A stretch of 36,200 bases of DNA from the NCBI GenBank assembly GCA_003141455.1, contig PLMA01000045.1, positions 1 through 36,200 of the forward strand, in the 5' to 3' direction. The position numbers and the translations under genes are program-made. Position 1 is the first letter of the stretch, and the number at the start of each line of letters is the position of its first letter. This stretch comes from Chloroflexota bacterium. GTDB taxonomy: Bacteria > Chloroflexota > Limnocylindria > Limnocylindrales > CSP1-4. The notes beneath the pieces are model-generated. The model was not told where the DNA came from, did no database searches, and saw only the letters and a program-made list of their open reading frames with translations. This document shows positions 16,041-22,791 of this stretch, in pieces.

Positions 16041-16320
16041 TCGCCTGGACGAAGTCCGATCCGAGATAGACGAGCTCGACCGCGAGATCGTCAAGCTTCT
16101 CAATCGCCGGACCCGGCTCGGCCTGGAGGCCGCCAGGACAAAGGCTCGAAACGGCCGCCCCTTAGTTGACGCCAAGCGCGAGCGCGAGGTCCTCATGCAC
16201 GTCGCCATGGCCAACGAGGGGCCACTTCCACAGGATGCCCTACTGGCGCTCTACCGCCAGTTGATCGAGACTATGACGCGTCTCGAGGAGATCGAAACAG
16301 CCGACTCCCCGCCCGCCTAG
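16033..16320 (+). CDS. Chorismate mutase, AroQ class
   Basis: It rearranges chorismate to prephenate, the entry to Phe and Tyr. The 95-residue all-helical product matches the AroQ-class monofunctional mutase: LDEVRSEIDELDREIVKLLNRRTRLGLEAARTK is helix 1 with its Arg and Lys ligands, then KREREVLMHV and a C-terminal helix (LYRQLIETMTRLEE). No prephenate dehydratase or dehydrogenase domain is attached, and neither gene is in the window. It overlaps the aroQ end by eight bases, so it is part of the operon. Confidence 0.93.
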   Translation: MTDRLDEVRSEIDELDREIVKLLNRRTRLGLEAARTKARNGRPLVDAKREREVLMHVAMANEGPLPQDALLALYRQLIETMTRLEEIETADSPPA

Positions 16321-16345
16321 CTCACCAGCCAAGGGGAATGGTTCG

Positions 16346-16561
16346 ATGGACAAGCCAGCATCCTCCAGGCGAAAGATGCACACGTACACGGTCGGAGCGC
16401 TCCTTGCGCTCTTCGTCGTCGCGGTCGTGGCGGCGCTCGCCAGCCGGCTCCTGCCGGGCGGCCTCTCCGGCATCGTCGCCCGCAAGTTCCGCGGGAGTGG
16501 CGAGGCGTCGGGGAGTGGCGAGGGTTCAGGCAGTGGCGAGGGCGGCTCCGAGCGGCCCTGA
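16346..16561 (+). CDS. Small single-pass membrane protein with Gly/Ser/Glu repeat tail
   Basis: This 71-residue protein is of unknown function. A basic N-terminus (MDKPASSRRK) precedes one hydrophobic helix (~residues 13-34) and then a Gly/Ser/Glu-rich tail made of near-repeats of SGEGSG. The start has a purine-rich stretch (AAGGGGAATGG) upstream. It lies 25 bases downstream of chorismate mutase on the same strand and is probably the last gene of the aro transcript. I do not recognise a family, and there is no reason beyond position to link it to aromatic metabolism. Confidence 0.55.
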   Translation: MDKPASSRRKMHTYTVGALLALFVVAVVAALASRLLPGGLSGIVARKFRGSGEASGSGEGSGSGEGGSERP

Positions 16562-16620
16562 CCCTCCGGCCGATTGGTAGGGAGATTGGCCTGGCGGGGC
16601 GCCCGGAGCCCCTGGTTTCT

Positions 16621-16826
16621 CCGTATTACCAGTGGGGGCGGTACTACGTGGAGCACGGCGCCGAATGGCCGGCCCAGTCAGTCGCGATCGGGTACTCAGA
16701 TAGCCGCTCGCGGCTAACAGAGACGATCGAAGCCCGTCGTGGCGCCCACAAACGCCCGTTTGACGGTGCCCTTGACGTGGCTGCGGGTCACTCAGCCACT
16801 TAGCACCGCCACCGCTGGTAATACGG
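16621..16826 (+). mobile_element. MITE-like element, 206 bp, with ~31-bp imperfect terminal inverted repeats
   Basis: The left end begins CCGTATTACCAGTGGGGGCG, and the right end is its inverted counterpart, closing CGCTGGTAATACGG. The outer 12 bp are identical, and about 27 of the outer 31 match. The core carries no ORF. Size and symmetry suit a non-autonomous transposable element parked between the convergent aro and trp operons. I find no convincing target-site duplication, so a chance or functional inverted repeat (for example a long bidirectional hairpin) remains possible. There are no other genes in the 16,562-16,887 gap. Confidence 0.55.
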
Positions 16827-16887
16827 ACTTTCGCGGCGACGTCAGGCGCGCAACCGGCCGAGTTCTACCAGCCGTAGACGAGACCGC

Positions 16888-17847
16888 CTAGCGAAGGGTG
16901 GCGGCCCGGAGTTCAGCGACCAGCGCGGCAAGCGCCGCAACGTCGCGGCCGTCCGGGCCCAGGGCGTCGACCAGGGCCGAGGCCACGATGACGCCGTCGG
17001 CACCGGCGCCGACCAGCAGCCGAACGTGGGCGGGGCGACTCACGCCGAAGCCGACGGCCACAGGCACCGGTGAGTCGGCCCTGGCCGATGCCACGAGACC
17101 GCGCACGGAAGGCGGGAGCGACGCCCGCGCCCCGGTCACACCTACGAGCGAGACGCAGTAGAGGAATCCGCCCGAACGTCGAGCGACCGCGGCTCGGCGG
17201 GCAGCGGTCGTCGTGGGAGCGATCAGATAGACGACGGCCAGGCCGATATCGCGGGCGACGGCCTCGAACTGCGACCCTTCGTCCGGGGTCAGGTCGGCGA
17301 CGATCACGCCACTCGCCCCCGCCTCGACCAGGCGAGTTGCAACGGCGCGGCCGTCGCCGCCGCCCAGGATCTGGTTCGCGTAGCACATCGGGACCAGCGG
17401 CAGGTCCGGCCGCGCCGCCGCTATCTCTCGCAGAAGCGCGACGGAACCGTCGAGCGTGGCCCCGGCCCGCAGGGCGGCCGTCGTCGCCCGCTGGAGAGTG
17501 GCGCCGTCGGCGAGGGGGTCCGAATACGGCAGACCGATCTCGAGCAGATCCGCGCCCGCATCGGCGGCCGCCAGCGCGGCGGCAAGGGAGGTGGCGTGGT
17601 CGGGATAGCCGGCCACCACGTAGGGAATGAGCGCGGCACGGCCTTGCCCGGCCGCCCGCCCGAAGGCCGCGGCGATGCGCTTCGCGCCGGCCGTATCGTT
17701 CGTGCCCGCGCCGGCCGTGTCGTTCCCGCCTACGGCGCCTGCCACGTTCGCAACTGCGCGAGGGGTAGGCGCGGCCGCGCCCGTTGGGGTTGGCGCGGCC
17801 GCACCACGAGAATCGATCGGGTTCGATGGGAGCGTCTGCGCGGTCAT
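16888..17847 (-). CDS. trpA: Tryptophan synthase alpha subunit
   Basis: TrpA cleaves indole-3-glycerol phosphate to indole and glyceraldehyde-3-phosphate. The product is 319 aa (typical ~265) because of a ~55-residue low-complexity N-terminal extension made of duplicated AAAPTP and NDTAGA motifs. The enzyme proper starts at KRIAAAFGRAAGQGRAALIPYVVAGYP. It has the catalytic Glu and Asp in LLEIGLPYSDPLADG, MCYANQIL, GVIVADLTPDEG, YCVSLVGVTGAR and VGFGVSRPAHV. The ATG overlaps the trpCFB stop (ATGA). If the extension is not translated, a later start near 17,690 would be needed, but I see no obvious one. Confidence 0.95.
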   Translation of the reverse strand: MTAQTLPSNPIDSRGAAAPTPTGAAAPTPRAVANVAGAVGGNDTAGAGTNDTAGAKRIAAAFGRAAGQGRAALIPYVVAGYPDHATSLAAALAAADAGADLLEIGLPYSDPLADGATLQRATTAALRAGATLDGSVALLREIAAARPDLPLVPMCYANQILGGGDGRAVATRLVEAGASGVIVADLTPDEGSQFEAVARDIGLAVVYLIAPTTTAARRAAVARRSGGFLYCVSLVGVTGARASLPPSVRGLVASARADSPVPVAVGFGVSRPAHVRLLVGAGADGVIVASALVDALGPDGRDVAALAALVAELRAATLR

Positions 17848-20800
17848 CGCCCGACCTCCTTGAGTCCAAGAGCCGCAAGATCCTTGTCGCCGCGGCCCGA
17901 GAGTCCCAGAACCACCACCGCTTCGCGAGGCAACGGGCCGGCGGCGGAGGAGGAAACGCCGCCGGACCGCGCTGCGGTGGAGAGCTGGGTATCGGCCTCG
18001 CGTGCGATTCGCGACAACACATCCGGCAGAGCCGCCACTGCGTGGGCCGACTCCACGGCCGCCAGGATCCCTTCGGTTCGAGCGACCTGGCGGACGGCCG
18101 CCACGGCCTCCGTGTCGGTCGCGGACGAGACGACGAGTCGTCCGGCCTCCATGAGCGCCGCGAGCTGGGGCCCGATTCCCGGATAGTCGAGGCCCGCCGA
18201 GATCGAGACCGCCTCGATGACCTGGCCGTCGGGGCCCTGGAGCATGTACGAGCGTGAGCCGTGGAGGATCCCCGGCGATCCGCCGAGCAGCGCCGCCGCG
18301 TGCCGGCCGGTCGCGATCCCCTTCCCCGCCGCCTCGGCCACCGCCAGCCGGACGCCCGGCTCGCCGATGAACCGATTCAGGAGGCCGAGAGCGTTGGAGC
18401 CGCCGCCGACGCAGGCTATCGCCAGGTCCGGCAGCCGCCCTTCGACGCTTCCGAGCTGCGCTGCCGCCTCGTCGCCGATGACGCGCTGGAAGTCGCGCAC
18501 CAGCATCGGGTATGGGTGCGGGCCCATCGTCGACCCGAGGCAGTAGTGCGAGGTTTCGACGTTGGTTACCCAGTCGCGCAGGGCCTCACTGACGGCGTCC
18601 TTCAGGGTGCCGGAGCCGCCGTAGACAGGCCGGACCTCCGCGCCCAGAGCCTGCATCCGGAGAACGTTCGGCGCCTGGCGCGCAATGTCTTCGACGCCCA
18701 TGTGGACGACGCACGGGATCTGCAGCAGAGCACAAGCCGTGGCCGTCGCCACGCCGTGCATGCCCGCACCTGTCTCGGCGATTACCCGGCTCTTGCCCAA
18801 GCGCCGCGTCAGCAGGACCTGGCCGAGGGCGTTATTCAGCTTGTGGGCACCGGTGTGGTTGAGGTCCTCACGCTTCAGGTAGAGCCGGATCCTCTCGGGC
18901 AGCCGATCCGCCGCCGATCCGGCCAGCACTCGCGCCGCGTCGTGGATCTCAGCCCCGAGCCGATCGGCCCGGTAGATGGGCGTGGGGCGTCCACCATAGT
19001 GGAACTGCAGCTCGCGCAGTTCGGCCCAGAAGCGCGGGTCGTGGCGCGTCTGCGCCCAGGCGGCTTCCAGCTGGTCGAGCGCCGCCACGAGCGTCTCGGG
19101 CACGTAGCGCCCGCCGAAGTCGCGCTCGAGCCCCCAGCGACCGCGCTCGTCCGGGTCCAGGAGCGATTCGGGGGCGGGCGTCGGCCGGAATCGGACGTGC
19201 GGCCGATCGAACCGCACCGCCCTTGCTCGCTTGACGAACAGAGCCACGCGCAGGGGATCCTTGCGAGGCCGCGACCCGACCGCCGCGACCCCTCGGGCGG
19301 ACGCCGCCGCTGCGCCGGCCGTCGCGCCGGACGGTTGGATTTCCACGCCGGATGCCACGTCGACGCCGACGGCGGCCACCGCCAGCAGAGTCTCGGTCAC
19401 GTTTCCCGGGTCCAGTCCGCCGGCGAGGATGACCGGTATCTCGCGCGCCACTGCGGCCGCGATCTGGCGGGCGACCTGGCGGCCGGTCCCTCCGGGGAAC
19501 GGGCCTCCGGCGGTATCGAGAATGAGCCGCTCGGTGCCGGCTGCGAGGTACGTCTTGCCTGCCTCGATGGCGCCGGCGGCCAGTGAACCGGCGTCGGCGG
19601 GACCAGACGGAGCGCCGGCCGCGTCCGCGGCCGGCAGATGCAGCACCTTCCAGACGGGACGGCGTATGGCCGCGATCGATTCCGCGGGCTCGTATCCGGA
19701 GAGCTGCACCGCATCCGGATCGATGGCGGCGATGGCCGCCTCGATCTCGGCCGCCGAAGCGTCGGCCAAGACGGCCACTACCCGGGGCCGCTTGCCGGCG
19801 GGTGAAGCCCCGCGGGCAAGAGTGGCGAGCCACGAGGCCTCGGACAGGGCGAGACAGCGCGGCGTGCCCGGGACCAGGTTCAGCCCGATGGCGTCCGCGC
19901 CAGCGCGCAGTGCGGAGAGCACGCCCTCCGAATCGGTCACGCCGCAGATCTTGACGATCGGTTGCCGCGCCTCCGCCGCCACGTCTCGCGGCACCGCACC
20001 CGCGTGGACGAACGCACGGGCCGCCGAGGCCGGATCGGACGAGCGCATCAGCGCCTCACCGATGAGGGCAGCGTCCAGCTCGACCGCCCGCCAGCCGACC
20101 AGCGTCCGGGGCTCGCCGACGCCCGACTCACCTACGACCAGCCGGTCGTCCGGCACGAACCGCCGCAGCCGCAGGCACAGCTCGGGATCGACCTTGAGCG
20201 TGCGCAGGTTCCGGTTGTTCAGCCCGATCAGGCGGACGTCCGTGGCCAGTGCCGCCTCCACCTCACGCTCGTCGTGGGCCTCCACCAACGGCTCGAGGCC
20301 TAGCTCGCGGGCCAGTTCGGCGAACCGGGCGAGCTTCCTGCCCGGCAGGATCGCGGCGATCAGCAGGACAATGTCGGCCCCGGCCGAGCGCAGGACGGGG
20401 AGCTGCCGCTCGTCGACGACGAACTCTTTGGCGAGGATCGGGATCGCGACCGCATCTCTGACTGCCCGCAGGTCCGCCACCGATCCGCCGAACCAGTGCG
20501 GCTCGCACAGGACGGAGATCGCGCTCGCGCCGCCCGATTCGTAGGCCCGGGCCAGGGCGACCGGATCGGCGTCCGCGGCGATTGCGCCGGCCGACGGCGA
20601 GCGGCGCTTGACCTCGGCGATCAGGTGCAGGCCGGGTGCGGCCAGACGCTCGACGATGGGCCGCGGCGCGTTGCCCGGCTGGGCGGAGTACTCGGCCGCG
20701 TCGTTTGCGAGATTCCGATATGTGCGCGACCCGAGCTCCGCCTTCACGTCCGCAAGACGGCGGGCCGCGATCTCAGCCACGATCCCGGCCCGAGAGGCCG

Positions 20801-20861
20801 TTCCCGTGCCCGCAGGAGCGCGCCGGCTGGCGGGCCGACGCGGTTCAGCCACTGTCGTCAT
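17844..20861 (-). CDS. trpCFB: Trifunctional TrpC-TrpF-TrpB fusion (IGP synthase / PRA isomerase / tryptophan synthase beta)
   Basis: A single open frame of 1005 residues holds three Trp enzymes. Residues ~28-290 are indole-3-glycerol-phosphate synthase (AEVKRRSPSAG with Glu83/Lys85, ILAKEF Lys145, LVEAHDERE Glu194, NNRNL, VGESG). Residues ~301-548 are phosphoribosylanthranilate isomerase (KICGVTD Cys306, LILDTAGG Asp449, LAGGLDPGNV). Residues ~575-1005 are tryptophan synthase beta (FGGRYVPETL, KREDLNHTGAHKLNNALGQ with PLP Lys674, AETGAGMHGVA with Glu696, GGGSNALG, GLDYPGIGP). The usual AGQHG is AGMHG. Fusion of TrpC with TrpF is common; adding TrpB is rare. The frame is continuous, with linkers rich in Ala/Gly/Arg. 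It overlaps trpD and trpA by four bases each. Confidence 0.96.
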   Translation of the reverse strand: MTTVAEPRRPASRRAPAGTGTASRAGIVAEIAARRLADVKAELGSRTYRNLANDAAEYSAQPGNAPRPIVERLAAPGLHLIAEVKRRSPSAGAIAADADPVALARAYESGGASAISVLCEPHWFGGSVADLRAVRDAVAIPILAKEFVVDERQLPVLRSAGADIVLLIAAILPGRKLARFAELARELGLEPLVEAHDEREVEAALATDVRLIGLNNRNLRTLKVDPELCLRLRRFVPDDRLVVGESGVGEPRTLVGWRAVELDAALIGEALMRSSDPASAARAFVHAGAVPRDVAAEARQPIVKICGVTDSEGVLSALRAGADAIGLNLVPGTPRCLALSEASWLATLARGASPAGKRPRVVAVLADASAAEIEAAIAAIDPDAVQLSGYEPAESIAAIRRPVWKVLHLPAADAAGAPSGPADAGSLAAGAIEAGKTYLAAGTERLILDTAGGPFPGGTGRQVARQIAAAVAREIPVILAGGLDPGNVTETLLAVAAVGVDVASGVEIQPSGATAGAAAASARGVAAVGSRPRKDPLRVALFVKRARAVRFDRPHVRFRPTPAPESLLDPDERGRWGLERDFGGRYVPETLVAALDQLEAAWAQTRHDPRFWAELRELQFHYGGRPTPIYRADRLGAEIHDAARVLAGSAADRLPERIRLYLKREDLNHTGAHKLNNALGQVLLTRRLGKSRVIAETGAGMHGVATATACALLQIPCVVHMGVEDIARQAPNVLRMQALGAEVRPVYGGSGTLKDAVSEALRDWVTNVETSHYCLGSTMGPHPYPMLVRDFQRVIGDEAAAQLGSVEGRLPDLAIACVGGGSNALGLLNRFIGEPGVRLAVAEAAGKGIATGRHAAALLGGSPGILHGSRSYMLQGPDGQVIEAVSISAGLDYPGIGPQLAALMEAGRLVVSSATDTEAVAAVRQVARTEGILAAVESAHAVAALPDVLSRIAREADTQLSTAARSGGVSSSAAGPLPREAVVVLGLSGRGDKDLAALGLKEVGR

Positions 20862-21922
20862 GCCGGCGTCGCCTCCATGGCCCGAGCCGCCTCGGCCTTC
20901 GCCTGGTCCCGTGCCGTCTTCGCGGATTGCAGCCTTGCCAGCAGCGCCGTCGCAGCGCCCGAGTCGATCGTGGCGGCCGCCAGCGGGATGCCGTCGGCAA
21001 GTGCCTCGACCCGACCCGCTACGAGCAGGGCGGCCGCGGCGTTGAGCAAGACCACGTCGCGACGCGGCCCTGGCTCACCGGCCAGCACCGATTCCACCAG
21101 CGCTGCGTTCTCCGCAGGAGAGCCGCCGGCCAGCGCAGCGAGCGGCGCCGCGGTGAGGCCCAACTGCGAGGCCACGACCGGTCGCCGCTTCACCCCTCCG
21201 GGCGTGACATCGTAGAGGACTCCGGTCCCGTCGAGCGGAAGCTCGTCGATCCCGGCACCGTGGACGATGAACGACCTCTGCGTGCCCAGCAGCCGCAGCA
21301 CCTCCGCCAGGCGCGGGGCCACCGACGGATCCCCGACCCCCACCACCTGGCGCTGGGCGCCGGCCGGGTTGGTCACGGGTCCGAGCAGGTTGAAGGCGGT
21401 CCGGACGCCGATCTCCCGGCGGGTGGGGCCGGCGTGCTTCATGGCGGGGTGATAGGCCATGGCAAAGAGGAAGGCGAAGCCGTCCGTGTGCAGCGCCGCG
21501 CCGGCCTCCTCCGGCGAAAGGTCCGTGGCGACGCCGAGCGCCTCGAGGACGTCGGCCGATCCGCAAGCCGAGGTCATGGCCCGGTTGCCGTGTTTGGCGA
21601 CCGGCACGCCGGCGGCGGCCACGACGAGAGCGGCGGCCGTGGAGATGTTGAACGTGCCGCTGTGGTCGCCGCCAGTGCCGCACGTGTCGATCGCGCCGTC
21701 CGGTGCGGCGACGCGAAGGACACGCGCACGCATCGCCATGGCGAAGCCGGCGAGCTCTTCGACGGTCTCGCCGCGCATACGAAGCGCGACGAGCAGCGCC
21801 GCCAGCTGGGCCGGCGTGGCTTCGCCGTCCATGACCGATCCCATGGCCCCGCGGGCCTCTTCGGTCGAAAGCGTCTTGCCGTCGACGATCGCGGCCAGAG
21901 CCGCCCTTACCTTGTCACTCAT
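20858..21922 (-). CDS. trpD: Anthranilate phosphoribosyltransferase
   Basis: TrpD joins anthranilate to PRPP. The 354-residue product has the family length and motifs: the PRPP loop DTCGTGGDHSGTFNISTAAALV, KHGNRAMTSACGSADVLEALG (most homologues read KHGNRS.SS..GSADVLE), HPAMKHAGPTRREIGVRTAFNLLGPVTNPAGA and GIDELPL. The N-terminal helical part covers residues 1-~70. It is coupled to trpG and trpCFB by four-base overlaps at both ends. Confidence 0.97.
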   Translation of the reverse strand: MSDKVRAALAAIVDGKTLSTEEARGAMGSVMDGEATPAQLAALLVALRMRGETVEELAGFAMAMRARVLRVAAPDGAIDTCGTGGDHSGTFNISTAAALVVAAAGVPVAKHGNRAMTSACGSADVLEALGVATDLSPEEAGAALHTDGFAFLFAMAYHPAMKHAGPTRREIGVRTAFNLLGPVTNPAGAQRQVVGVGDPSVAPRLAEVLRLLGTQRSFIVHGAGIDELPLDGTGVLYDVTPGGVKRRPVVASQLGLTAAPLAALAGGSPAENAALVESVLAGEPGPRRDVVLLNAAAALLVAGRVEALADGIPLAAATIDSGAATALLARLQSAKTARDQAKAEAARAMEATPA

Positions 21923-22650
21923 CGAACTGCCTCCACGCGACCGGCAGCGGCCGCCATTGACTCAGATACCGCCCCCGGCCCGCCGGCCGGCCCGTCCCCA
22001 CCGAGCCCCGAGAGCGCGAAAGTGCCCGAAACCCGGTCGAGGAGGGTTCCTTCGCCCTCTCCGGCAAGCCTCAGGAAGTTCGCGAGCAGATGCGGACCCT
22101 GTGGCGTGAGGACCGACTCCGGATGGAACTGCACGCCCTCGACCGGCGCATTCAGATGCCGGATGCCCATGACCACGCCGTCCCCTTCGGTCCAGGCGGT
22201 GACCACGAACTCGCCCGGCAGGGTCTCCGGCGCGACGCTCAGGGAGTGGTAGCGGGCCGCCATGAAGGGAGAGGGCATCCCGGCGAGGAGCCCGTTCCCG
22301 TCGTGGCGGATAGTCGATGCTTCGCCGTGGACCAGCGTTGGGGCGCGGACGATCGTCGCTCCGAACGCCTGCGCCATCGACTGCATCCCAAGGCAGACCC
22401 CCAGGGTGGGGATCCGGCGCTCGACGCCGACGCGGATCGCGTCCATCGAGACTCCCGCCGAGTCGGGGTCGCCCGGACCGGGCGAGACGACGATGCCGCG
22501 CAGCTTGGCCGCCGGATCAGCGGCGAGGGCCTCGATACCGGCCCGGTCGATGGCGTCGTTGCGCAAGACTCGAACGTCGGCACCGCCAGCTTCCAGGGCC
22601 TGGACGAGGTTGAAGGTAAATGAATCGTAGTTGTCGATCATCAGGATCAT
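21919..22650 (-). CDS. trpG: Anthranilate synthase glutamine amidotransferase component
   Basis: TrpG supplies ammonia to TrpE. The 243-residue product has a complete class I amidotransferase domain: MILMIDNYDSFTFNLVQ, VVSPGPGDPDSAG, the nucleophile Cys in GVCLGMQSMAQAFG, and the His/Glu of VEGVQFHPESVLTP. The ~45 C-terminal residues are an unusual Gly/Ala tail. The ATG at 22650 follows AAGGAGA and overlaps the stop of a 44-codon ORF (ATGA). A near-copy of its first codons lies 130 bases upstream (see 22647-22781). Confidence 0.97.
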   Translation of the reverse strand: MILMIDNYDSFTFNLVQALEAGGADVRVLRNDAIDRAGIEALAADPAAKLRGIVVSPGPGDPDSAGVSMDAIRVGVERRIPTLGVCLGMQSMAQAFGATIVRAPTLVHGEASTIRHDGNGLLAGMPSPFMAARYHSLSVAPETLPGEFVVTAWTEGDGVVMGIRHLNAPVEGVQFHPESVLTPQGPHLLANFLRLAGEGEGTLLDRVSGTFALSGLGGDGPAGGPGAVSESMAAAAGRVEAVR

Positions 22651-22781
22651 CGGAAAGTCTCCTTGCCACTGCGGTCGGCGTTGAAGCGACGACAGAGGCG
22701 TCGCTCCCGACCGCCAGAGCGACGCCCAAAGCGAGGCGCATGCCTCGCTCGGCGTCGCTCGTTGTTGATCATCAGGTTCAC
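22647..22781 (-). CDS. Small basic ORF (44 aa) filling the trpE-trpG gap
   Basis: GTG at 22781 has a strong Shine-Dalgarno, AGGAGG, that overlaps the trpE stop as TAGGAGG. The ORF ends in a TGA overlapping the trpG ATG (ATGA). Coupling at both ends suggests it is translated. The peptide begins (V/M)NLMINNE, strikingly like the trpG start MILMIDNY, and then becomes Arg-rich (RRRARHAPRFGRRSGGRERR). The simplest story is a partial duplication of the trpG 5' end with a palindromic insert. A leader-type role in controlling trpG translation is also possible. I know of no matching family. Confidence 0.5.
   Translation of the reverse strand: MNLMINNERRRARHAPRFGRRSGGRERRLCRRFNADRSGKETFR
22697..22760 (-). 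repeat. Three copies of GAGCGACGCC in alternating orientation: mutually exclusive hairpins before trpG
   Basis: On the minus strand GAGCGACGCC (22760-22751) can pair with GGCGTCGCTC (22726-22717), enclosing a second perfect stem AGCGAGGC/GCCTCGCT (22749-22742 with 22737-22730). The same middle arm can instead pair with a third copy, GAGCGACGCC (22706-22697), across a 10-nt loop. The two structures cannot form together. They lie inside the small ORF just upstream of the trpG ribosome-binding site. Confidence 0.75.
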
Positions 22782-22791
22782 GGGACGCCTC

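Noticed and set aside
16562-16887. Bidirectional terminator between the aro and trp operons
   Set aside because: Small hairpins (AGCCG/CGGCT near 16702, AAACG/CGTTT near 16750) exist but have no T-tracts. The large inverted repeat is better described as a MITE-like element.
20636-22252. 538-codon plus-strand frame opposite trpD and trpG
   Set aside because: Antisense to genes with full catalytic motifs; no ribosome-binding site and no recognisable domain.
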